Shown: positions 8,239-13,042 of the stretch, piece by piece
How the letters are laid out: each line of letters opens with the position of its first letter
How positions within the stretch are numbered: position 1 is the stretch's first letter
NCBI GenBank assembly: GCA_035371905.1
Contig: DAORXQ010000049.1
Location: 1-13,418 of the forward strand
Length of the DNA: 13,418 bases
Source of the DNA: a bacterium
GTDB taxonomy: Bacteria > Ratteibacteria > UBA8468 > B48-G9 > JAFGKM01
Reading direction: 5' to 3'
Notes under the pieces: model-generated
Databases searched by the model: none
Seen by the model: the letters and a program-made list of their open reading frames with translations, nothing else
Told to the model about the DNA's origin: nothing
Program-made: the position numbers and the translations under genes

Positions 8239-9273
8239 ATGGAAAAAATACCCGTAAAACCATTCTGGTGGAAAAACGGACTTTATATAATTGACCAGAG
8301 AATTCTTCCAGGGAAAGAGATTGTTTTAAAACTTGATAATGTGAAAAAAGTTTACAGAGCAATAAGAGAATTAAAAATAAGAGGAGCACCTTTAATTGGA
8401 TGTGTTTCTGCTTATGGAGTGATTGTTTCCTTCCTTGAAAATAAAAAATTGTCTTTTGAAAAAATAAAAGAAAAAATAAAAAAAGATATTAATTTCTTAA
8501 AAAGTTCAAGACCAACTGCCTATAATCTTTTTTATGCCTTAAATAGAATGGAAAGAATAGTTGATGATAAAAGTATAAAAGATAAAGAAGAACTGTTTGA
8601 AAGATTGCTTGAAGAAGTGGAAAGTATTTATGAAGAAGATTTAAATGCCTGTTATAAAATTGGTGAATACGGAAATAAAATTATAAAAAATGGTATGAAT
8701 ATTTTAACACATTGTAATGCTGGAGGACTTGCAACAAGTGGTTTTGGAACTGCTCTTGCTCCTGTTTTTGTGGCGCATCAGAAAGGTAAAAAAATCCATG
8801 TATATGTTGATGAAACAAGGCCTGTTCTTCAGGGAGCAAGATTAACAGCATGGGAACTTGAAAAGAATAAAATTTCCTATACTCTTATTTGTGATAATAT
8901 GGCTGGATATTTGATGAAAAAGGGTAAAATAGATATTGTAATTGTTGGAGCGGATAGAATTGCAAAAAATGGTGATACAGCAAATAAAATAGGTACATAT
9001 TCCCTTGCGGTTCTGGCAAATTACCATAAGATTCCATTTTATATTGCAGCGCCTTTTTCAACTTTTGATTTTAATATAGAAGATGGAAGTGAAATACCAA
9101 TTGAAGAAAGAAATGAAAATGAGGTTAAAAAAATTAATGGGAAGTATATATGTCCTTTAAATTCTAATGTTTTCAATCCTGCTTTTGATGTAACACCTGC
9201 ATATTTAATAACAGGTTTCCTAACTGAAAGAGGGATTTTTAAACCAGAGGAAATAAAAAATCTGGGCGGTTAG
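8239..9273 (+). CDS. mtnA: S-methyl-5-thioribose-1-phosphate isomerase
   Basis: MtnA interconverts 5-methylthioribose-1-phosphate and 5-methylthioribulose-1-phosphate in the methionine salvage pathway. The protein has 344 residues, near the usual 340-350. Signatures are KIRGAPLIG (46-54), RPTAYNL (91-97), LTHCNAGGLATSGFGTAL (156-173) with catalytic Cys159, VDETRPVLQGARLTAWEL (190-207) and VGADRIAKNGD (236-246) with catalytic Asp239. It belongs to the eIF2B-alpha/MtnA superfamily, but the Cys/Asp pair and DETRP block favour MtnA over ribose-1,5-bisphosphate isomerase. The ATG lies two bases after dnaE's stop, with a weak GGA upstream, so expression probably depends on the operon. The 3' end is odd: the last codons and the TAG stop lie inside the tRNA-Val gene, with the stop formed by tRNA bases 8-10. 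The protein end itself looks normal for the family. Confidence 0.95.
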   Translation: MEKIPVKPFWWKNGLYIIDQRILPGKEIVLKLDNVKKVYRAIRELKIRGAPLIGCVSAYGVIVSFLENKKLSFEKIKEKIKKDINFLKSSRPTAYNLFYALNRMERIVDDKSIKDKEELFERLLEEVESIYEEDLNACYKIGEYGNKIIKNGMNILTHCNAGGLATSGFGTALAPVFVAHQKGKKIHVYVDETRPVLQGARLTAWELEKNKISYTLICDNMAGYLMKKGKIDIVIVGADRIAKNGDTANKIGTYSLAVLANYHKIPFYIAAPFSTFDFNIEDGSEIPIEERNENEVKKINGKYICPLNSNVFNPAFDVTPAYLITGFLTERGIFKPEEIKNLGG

Positions 9274-9336
9274 CTCAGTGGTTAGAGCGCTTCCTTCACA
9301 AGGAAGAGGCCACAGGTTCAAGTCCTGTACCGCCCA
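9264..9336 (+). tRNA. tRNA-Val (anticodon CAC)
   Basis: A complete 73-base cloverleaf reads directly from the sequence. The acceptor stem GGGCGGT (9264-9270) pairs with ACCGCCC (9329-9335), with discriminator A9336. The D stem is GCTC/GAGC (9273-9276/9285-9288) and the anticodon stem CTTCC/GGAAG (9290-9294/9302-9306), with loop TTCACAA. The variable loop has 5 bases, and the T arm is ACAGG-TTCAAGT-CCTGT (9312-9328). The anticodon CAC at 9297-9299 reads GUG (valine). CCA is not encoded (CAT follows), so it must be added enzymatically. The first ten bases overlap the 3' end of mtnA on the same strand, so the tRNA is probably cut from the guaB-dnaE-mtnA transcript. Confidence 0.97.
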
Positions 9337-9392
9337 CATTATTAAAAAACTTTCTTGAATAATTGAAAAAGATATACAATAATTTATCGGAT

Positions 9393-9422
9393 TTTACAGA
9401 ATTTTTTAAAGAAGAGTATAAT
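9393..9422 (+). promoter_or_regulatory. Strong sigma70-type promoter candidate upstream of a terminator
   Basis: TTTACA (9393-9398, five of six consensus) and a perfect TATAAT (9417-9422) are separated by 18 bases. Transcription would start near 9429, but no gene follows: an intrinsic terminator ends at 9490, about 60 bases later. It may drive a very short RNA, or feed a leader controlled by that terminator. Confidence 0.5.
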
Positions 9423-9454
9423 AAAAGAGTAAATACTTGCTCAACTACAGGTAT

Positions 9455-9490
9455 AAAACACTGGAATTTGAAAAATTCCAAGTGTTTTTT
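9455..9490 (+). terminator. Rho-independent terminator
   Basis: The arms AAAACACTGGAATTT (9455-9469) and AAATTCCAAGTGTTTT (9473-9488) pair with one bulged base and a GAA triloop, and the hairpin runs into six T (9485-9490). It would end the long mtnA/tRNA-Val transcript and the short transcript from the promoter at 9393-9422. Confidence 0.8.
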
Positions 9491-9521
9491 CTGACGTCTT
9501 TTGCCCAGAACAAGTTATAAT
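9491..9521 (+). promoter_or_regulatory. Weak promoter candidate for the structured RNA
   Basis: A perfect TATAAT at 9516-9521 places a start near 9529, just where the first hairpin of the GC-rich island begins. The only -35 candidate, CTGACG (9491-9496), matches four of six bases and is 19 bases away, so the promoter would be weak or need an activator. It begins immediately after the terminator's T run. Confidence 0.35.
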
Positions 9522-9528
9522 TACCTTA

Positions 9529-9662
9529 AACCCTCAAAGATTGAGGGGGTGCTGGTGCGACGAATAAGGAGCACCGATTAGCACGGGTGGCGAGATGGTG
9601 AGCCACCCATTTAGGGGAGTTGATACCTTTTGGGGATTTTAAAGGGATTTAAACCCCTTTAA
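9529..9662 (+). ncRNA. Candidate structured non-coding RNA, family unknown
   Basis: This is a GC-rich island in an AT-rich genome: 47 of the 80 bases at 9531-9610 are G or C. No convincing reading frame covers it. It folds into clear stems. Hairpin A is CCCTCAA/TTGAGGG (9531-9537/9541-9547), triloop AGA. Hairpin B has outer GTGCT/AGCAC (9549-9553/9580-9584), inner GGTGC/GCACC (9554-9558/9571-9575), a 4-base bulge and a 12-base loop. Hairpin C, GGGTGGC/GCCACCC (9585-9591/9602-9608), stacks directly on B. Downstream, CCTTT/AAAGG (9626-9630/9641-9645) and TTAAAGGG/CCCTTTAA (9639-9646/9655-9662) exclude each other, as in a switch. The last hairpin lacks a T run, so it is not a standard terminator. 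I do not recognise tmRNA, SRP RNA, RNase P RNA, 6S RNA or a common riboswitch. An RNA linked to the adjacent mobile element is one possibility. Confidence 0.5.
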
Positions 9663-9681
9663 GAAAGAACCGTAGCCTTTT

Positions 9682-9709
9682 GCCTCATATAAGAATCTAA
9701 GTAAAATTT
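9682..9709 (+). repeat. End repeat L1 (outer left)
   Basis: It begins GCCTCATATAAG and contains the ATCTAAG core, followed by AAAATTT. It matches L2 at most positions, with one base fewer after the core, and matches the inverse of R2. Confidence 0.6.
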
Positions 9710-9718
9710 ATATACGAT

Positions 9719-9747
9719 GCCTCACATAAAATTCTAAGCGAAAATTT
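9719..9747 (+). repeat. End repeat L2 (inner left)
   Basis: It begins GCCTCACATAAAA and contains TTCTAAGCG followed by AAAATTT. The stop codon of the minus-strand gene lies inside it, so the last codons of that gene are part of the transposon end. Confidence 0.6.
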
Positions 9748-10000
9748 CTTCTTTTTCAATTTTTTCTCCTTTTTCTTTCAATCTTTTTCTCCTTACCATC
9801 TCAAACAATTTATCCTCAAGTTCTATCAATTTTTTCTTTATCTCAACTGGATTTAAACTTTCATATACCTCTTTCAATTTCTTTTTCGTTTTTTCGTCTA
9901 TATTTTCACATTCCATAACTCTTTGATAAGGTGTCTTTGGGTTATTATATATTGTCTTGCTTATCGCTTTCCTTACTTTCATTTCTAACTCCTTCCTCAT
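9734..10000 (-). CDS. Small orphan protein resembling the C-terminal tail of an integrase-type transposase
   Basis: The product has 88 residues and is very basic. IYNNPKTPYQRVME (17-30) followed by KKKLKEVYESLNPVEIKKKL (39-58) resembles, from memory of the family, the segment after the DDE core in IS481-like integrase transposases (a YD-x-P-x-TPYQR block, then an L-x-x-x-Y-x-x-LNPxxL block). The catalytic core is absent and nothing resembling it lies upstream on this strand. Yet the frame has its own ATG and a near-perfect SD, AGGAGGTGAG, ending 3 bases before it, so it looks like a translated gene rather than random remains. It lies inside the MITE-like element, and its stop is in repeat L2. 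It could be a remnant, or a small DNA- or transposase-binding protein acting as an inhibitor. The family resemblance is moderate; the function is unknown. Confidence 0.55.
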   Translation of the reverse strand: MRKELEMKVRKAISKTIYNNPKTPYQRVMECENIDEKTKKKLKEVYESLNPVEIKKKLIELEDKLFEMVRRKRLKEKGEKIEKEEIFA

Positions 10001-10003
10001 TTT

Positions 10004-10040
10004 CTCACCTCCTTTTTCTTCTTATTTTCCAGGAGGCGAG
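10004..10040 (-). promoter_or_regulatory. SD-sequestering hairpin of the transposase-tail gene
   Basis: On the minus-strand RNA, CTCGCCTCCT (complement of 10031-10040) pairs over ten positions with AGGAGGTGAG (complement of 10004-10013). There are nine Watson-Crick pairs and one G-U, with a 17-base loop. The paired strand contains the whole SD of the gene starting at 10000. The imperfect position is G-U in minus-strand RNA but A-C in plus-strand RNA, which fits selection on the minus-strand transcript. Confidence 0.6.
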
Positions 10041-10042
10041 GT

Positions 10043-10072
10043 ATAATTTCAATTAGATTTTTTTAATAAGGC
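10043..10072 (-). repeat. End repeat R1 (inner right, inverted)
   Basis: Read on the minus strand it begins GCCTTATTAAAAAAATCTAA and continues TTGAAATTAT. It is the most diverged of the four copies: CTC has become CTT and the core lacks its last G. Confidence 0.5.
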
Positions 10073-10078
10073 AACGAA

Positions 10079-10106
10079 TCATTTTCGCTTAGATTTTTAA
10101 TGAGGC
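10079..10106 (-). repeat. End repeat R2 (outer right, inverted)
   Basis: On the minus strand it begins GCCTCATTAAAA, then ATCTAAGCG and AAAATGA. Its core with CG matches L2 exactly and its GCCTCAT start matches L1. It lies 11 bases from the -35 box of the gntR promoter. Confidence 0.6.
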
Positions 10107-10117
10107 AATTCGAAAAC

Positions 10118-10146
10118 TTGACAAATTTTAAAGATATAGGTAGAAT
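10118..10146 (+). promoter_or_regulatory. Promoter of the gntR-prepilin operon
   Basis: A perfect TTGACA (10118-10123) and TAGAAT (10141-10146, five of six) are separated by the ideal 17 bases. This is the best promoter in the window. Transcription would begin near 10153, leaving a leader of about 33 bases. The -10 box overlaps the first operator. Confidence 0.8.
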
Positions 10147-10180
10147 ATGTATACAAGTTGGCAAAATATGTGTACATATT
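10144..10180 (+). promoter_or_regulatory. Double GntR/FadR-type operator
   Basis: There are two related 16-bp sites with start-to-start spacing of 21 bases, two helical turns. Site 1 is AATATGTATACAAGTT (10144-10159) and site 2 is AATATGTGTACATATT (10165-10180). Site 2 is a palindrome with perfect 7-base arms around a GT centre. Both contain the GT-xx-AC core that the FadR branch of GntR regulators recognises. Site 1 covers the -10 and start, and site 2 lies in the leader, so a bound regulator would block transcription. Confidence 0.65.
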
Positions 10181-10185
10181 AAGAA

Positions 10186-10830
10186 ATGAGGACAAAAGCA
10201 AAAGAGTTAAAAGAAAAGATTATAGAGTATCTGCTCACCAACTTCAGGGAGAATGGTAAAGAAAAAATAACAGAGGAAAAAATTGCATCATATTTTAAAA
10301 TAAGCAGAACTCCTGTTAGAGAAGTTTTAAAATCACTTGAGAATGAAGGATTAATAAGTGTAAGGAGAAACAGAGGGATAAAAATAAGAAAATTTTCAAA
10401 AGAAGATATTAAAAAAGTTTATGATGTAAGAATAATACTTGAGGAATATGCAATAAAGGAAGCGATTAAAAATTTAAAAGAAGAAAATATAAAAAAATTA
10501 AGAGAGTATGTAAGAAATTATAATAAAGCAAGGAAAGAAGGCAAATGGTTGGAAGCCAAAAAGATTGATCAATTATTTCATGAAAAAATAGTTGAACTTT
10601 CTGGTAACTGGTATTTAAATTATCTAGTAAAAAAATTGAATGTATTTTCTTTTTTCTTTTCTTTGCCTAAAAAAGACCAGAAATACAGAATAGACCCTAA
10701 TCCATATTCACATAATAGAATTTTAAAAGCACTGATAAAAAAAGACCATGAAATTGCATCTGAAACAATAAAAAATCATATCTTATGGATAAAGAATTAT
10801 ACATTGAAAAATTTTGAAAAAAGGAGGTGA
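10186..10830 (+). CDS. GntR-family (FadR subfamily, FCD domain) transcriptional regulator
   Basis: The protein has 214 residues. Residues 5-68 are a winged helix-turn-helix: ITEEKIASYFKISRTPVREVLKSLE contains the recognition helix (SRTPVREVLKSLENEG, 40-55) typical of GntR proteins, followed by the wing at VRRNRGIKIRKF. Residues 72-205 are an all-helical FCD ligand-binding domain with its metal ligands at the expected places: Asp128 and His132 (DQLFH), His176 (YSHNRIL) and His198 (KNHI). FadR-type regulators usually respond to organic or sugar acids; the ligand here is unknown. A consensus promoter with two matching operators precedes it, so autorepression is likely. No SD is evident before the ATG at 10186. 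Its stop overlaps the SD of the prepilin gene 6 bases downstream, so the regulator and prepilin are made together. The family call is secure; the target genes are inferred from context. Confidence 0.9.
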   Translation: MRTKAKELKEKIIEYLLTNFRENGKEKITEEKIASYFKISRTPVREVLKSLENEGLISVRRNRGIKIRKFSKEDIKKVYDVRIILEEYAIKEAIKNLKEENIKKLREYVRNYNKARKEGKWLEAKKIDQLFHEKIVELSGNWYLNYLVKKLNVFSFFFSLPKKDQKYRIDPNPYSHNRILKALIKKDHEIASETIKNHILWIKNYTLKNFEKRR

Positions 10831-10835
10831 GGAAA

Positions 10836-11621
10836 ATGAGAAGAAAAGGATTTACATTGATAGAGCTTTTGGTTGTAGTGGCGATAATAGCGATACTTGC
10901 AGGGATGTTACTTCCTGTACTGGCAAGAGCAAGAGAAAATGCAAGAAGGGTTACCTGTATGAACAACTTAAAACAAATTGGACTTGCAACACATATTTAT
11001 GCTCAGGATTATGATGGGTTTATACCTGTTGGTGGAATTCCAACATGGACCTGTGAATGCCCAACAATATGGAGACTGGAAAATGCAACTCACCCTGGAT
11101 ATGTTGGACTTGGGATTTTGTGTATTGGATGGAGACAGACAGGAAGAGGAAGATATTTACCAGACCCTATGTTTCTTCTCTGTCCGAGTGTTCCAAGATA
11201 TTTTTACTGGGTGAGAAAATATTATCATAAAGGATGGATGTACCAATGGTTTGAGTATCCAAATATTACTTCCAACAATAAGGTTTACAATAATTATGCA
11301 AGAAATTTAAGACCATATTCAGATGCAAATACATATAAAGAAACAAAAGCGAAGGTTGATATATGTGCTAAAAAGGGATATATTTGGGTTGCTGATTCTC
11401 TGGGTTATTATGCCTGGAATTATGGAAATCCACCCGGTGCGAGTTCTGAAGGATACAGTCATTCAGGAAGAGATAGATTGCCAATGGGATTAAATGTTTT
11501 GTTTTTTGATGGCTCTGTAAAATGGATAAATGATCAAGATCATAAACTCCTTTATAAATATCGGTGCAATTCCTATGGAACAGAGAGTTTCTGGACTTTA
11601 ACAGCAAATGATTTAAAGTAA
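10836..11621 (+). CDS. Prepilin-type N-terminal cleavage/methylation protein (DUF1559-like pseudopilin)
   Basis: The N-terminus MRRKG|FTLIE is a textbook class III prepilin signal: cleavage would follow Gly5, Phe6 would be methylated, and Glu10 is the conserved Glu5 of the mature pilin. A hydrophobic helix follows (11-30). RARENARRVTCMNNLKQIGLA (31-51) and YAQDYDGF are the hallmark of the DUF1559 family, amplified in Planctomycetes, Lentisphaerae and relatives. Near the end, His209 and NVLFFDGSVKW (220-230) form the family's H-x-DG block. The protein has 261 residues and many Cys and Trp, suggesting an exported folded head domain. Start choice: a GTG at 10827 is in frame, but AAGGAGG (10821-10827) is correctly spaced for the ATG at 10836. 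It is cotranscribed with gntR and the propeller gene. It probably forms a minor pilus-like fibre or surface complex; its role is unknown. Confidence 0.9.
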   Translation: MRRKGFTLIELLVVVAIIAILAGMLLPVLARARENARRVTCMNNLKQIGLATHIYAQDYDGFIPVGGIPTWTCECPTIWRLENATHPGYVGLGILCIGWRQTGRGRYLPDPMFLLCPSVPRYFYWVRKYYHKGWMYQWFEYPNITSNNKVYNNYARNLRPYSDANTYKETKAKVDICAKKGYIWVADSLGYYAWNYGNPPGASSEGYSHSGRDRLPMGLNVLFFDGSVKWINDQDHKLLYKYRCNSYGTESFWTLTANDLK

Positions 11622-11632
11622 AAGGAAGAAAA

Positions 11633-13030
11633 TTGCTCGTTAAAATACTTTTTTTTGATTATAGACACATAGAAGTAATAGAAGGATTTGAAAGGAAGAT
11701 TGAAAGACCTGAGAAATTTAAAGGTAATCCTATTTTTGTTTCGGGCCATCCTCTTGAAGAAAACTGGATTTCTTATTATGGTTCTGTTATAAGAAGACCT
11801 GATGGATTATGGCAGACCTGGTATACAACAATAATTAAGGATAAAGGAATTCTTGCACTTGGTTATGCTGAAAGTGAAGATGGAATAAAATGGGAAAGGA
11901 TTGAGAAAGATGCGATTAAAATAAATAATAAAAATACACATTTTGTTTTTGATAGAGAACCACATGGAGCAAGTATTATTTACGATGAAAAAGAGGAGAG
12001 AGAAAACTGGAAATATAAACTGATATGTGGTGCTCATCCTTCCGGATGTATTTCTATTTTTCACAGTAAAGATGGAATTCACTGGCTTCCTGCTCAAAAA
12101 AATCCTGTTATAGGAACAAATCCTGATTGTCCGATGTCTCTTTTAAGGCTACCTTCAGGTAAATATGTTGCATATCATCGTCCAGTCCTTGGAGATAGAA
12201 GGATAGCAAGGTCTGAATCGTGGGATTTTATTAACTGGTCTGAAGCAAAAATAGTTATAGACCAATCACCTGAAGACCCACCACAGATACAGTTTTATGG
12301 GATGGGTGCTTTTCCTTATGGAGAATATGAAATTGGGACTTTATGGATATATCATACAGACAAAAATGATTTTGGATTCTGGAAAATGGAAGGATATCAG
12401 GAGCCGGAACTTACCTATACGAGAACAGGTTATGCATGGCACAGAATAGAAAAGAATAGACCATGGATTGAAAGAGGGAAAGAAGATGATTGGGATTGTG
12501 GACAGATTCAACCAGCAAGTGCACCTGTTTTTCTTGAAGATGAAATAAGGTTTTATTATGTTGGAACAAGAGCAACACATGGAAAAAGTTTGAAAGAATG
12601 GGATAGACCAGAACCAAGATGTGGAATTGGATTTGCAAGTGTAAAAGTGGACAGATTTGTTGGAATAGATGCAAAAGAGGAAGGTTTTTTAATAACAAGA
12701 CCTTTTTGGACAGAAAAAGGAGAATTTTTTATAAATGCAAAGATTAAAGGGTATGTAAATGTTGAAATTACTGATTTATCAGGGAAATCAATTTCTGGAT
12801 TTGAGATTGAAAACTCAGTTCCACTGGTTGGAGATTCACTTTATCATAAGTGTAAATGGAAAGGGAATCCGGATAAATCAAAACTTTTAAACAGAGAGAT
12901 AAGATTTAAAATAAAAGCAAAAGAAGCAACAATTTATTCTCTTATGGCAGGTAGTGAAAAAGAAATTAAAAAATACTGGGAATTTAAAATCCCTTATTTC
13001 CCTTACGAAAGAGAGAAAAATTTTCTATAA
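11633..13030 (+). CDS. Five-bladed beta-propeller protein, GH32/GH43-like, with C-terminal beta-sandwich
   Basis: The protein has 465 residues and no signal peptide, so it is probably cytoplasmic. Residues 30-345 look like a glycoside hydrolase clan GH-F/GH-J style propeller. Blades carry repeated S-x-DG-x-x-W strands (SEDGIKW 81-87, SKDGIHW 145-151, then SESWDFINW 194-202), and there are Trp/Tyr-rich strands such as GLWQTWYTT and EIRFYYVG. WDCGQIQPASAPVF (287-300) resembles the family's conserved blade with an acidic residue. Residues 350-440 resemble the sandwich domain often fused to such proteins (INAKIKGYVNVEITDLSGKSI, a KCKW strand, then EIRFKIKAKEATIYSL). It may bind or cleave a glycan or glycoside, but I cannot assign catalytic acids. 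The start is a TTG at 11633 after AAGGAAG; no ATG lies near, so this is fairly likely. It is 11 bases from the prepilin gene and 12 from the next gene. Confidence 0.7.
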   Translation: MLVKILFFDYRHIEVIEGFERKIERPEKFKGNPIFVSGHPLEENWISYYGSVIRRPDGLWQTWYTTIIKDKGILALGYAESEDGIKWERIEKDAIKINNKNTHFVFDREPHGASIIYDEKEERENWKYKLICGAHPSGCISIFHSKDGIHWLPAQKNPVIGTNPDCPMSLLRLPSGKYVAYHRPVLGDRRIARSESWDFINWSEAKIVIDQSPEDPPQIQFYGMGAFPYGEYEIGTLWIYHTDKNDFGFWKMEGYQEPELTYTRTGYAWHRIEKNRPWIERGKEDDWDCGQIQPASAPVFLEDEIRFYYVGTRATHGKSLKEWDRPEPRCGIGFASVKVDRFVGIDAKEEGFLITRPFWTEKGEFFINAKIKGYVNVEITDLSGKSISGFEIENSVPLVGDSLYHKCKWKGNPDKSKLLNREIRFKIKAKEATIYSLMAGSEKEIKKYWEFKIPYFPYEREKNFL

Positions 13031-13042
13031 AAGGAGGATAAA

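Larger units (their letters stand above)
9681..10107. mobile_element. MITE-like element with doubled inverted ends
   Basis: About 430 bp, bounded by TTGCCTCAT on the left (9680-9688) and its inverse ATGAGGCAA on the right (10100-10108), giving TG...CA termini as in retroviral-integrase-type transposons. Each end carries two copies of a degenerate repeat of about 28 bp: two direct copies on the left (37 bases start to start) and two inverted copies on the right (34 bases). Doubled sites are what an integrase-type transposase binds in Mu-, Tn7- or IS481-like ends. The only gene inside is a minus-strand reading frame resembling a transposase tail, so the element could not move by itself. I could not find a target-site duplication (left flank ends ccttt, right begins attcg). 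An old insertion or internal-deletion derivative fits best. Confidence 0.5.

Noticed and set aside
9296..9481. Minus-strand 61-codon frame ending in GGTGLEPVASSL
   Set aside because: It is the antisense of tRNA-Val; the GGTGLEPV string is a well-known artefact of translating tRNA genes backwards.
9639..9662. Hairpin TTAAAGGG/CCCTTTAA as a terminator
   Set aside because: No run of T follows on either strand, so it is described as part of the structured RNA.
9529..9662. Assignment of the GC-rich island to a known riboswitch, tmRNA, SRP RNA, RNase P RNA or retron RNA
   Set aside because: None of the conserved core strings of these families could be found, and no reverse transcriptase is nearby.
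10042..10047. Plus-strand TATAAT inside repeat R1 as a promoter for gntR
   Set aside because: No usable -35 lies 16-19 bases upstream, and the TTGACA/TAGAAT promoter at 10118-10146 is far better placed.
9680..10108. CRISPR array from the repeated GCCTCAT units
   Set aside because: There are only four degenerate copies in inverted pairs with unequal spacing and a gene between them; this is transposon-end geometry.
10814..11214. Two other plus-strand frames (10814-11014 and 10978-11214) over the prepilin gene
   Set aside because: The 10827/10836 frame carries the prepilin signal and the family motifs; the others are out-of-frame shadows.
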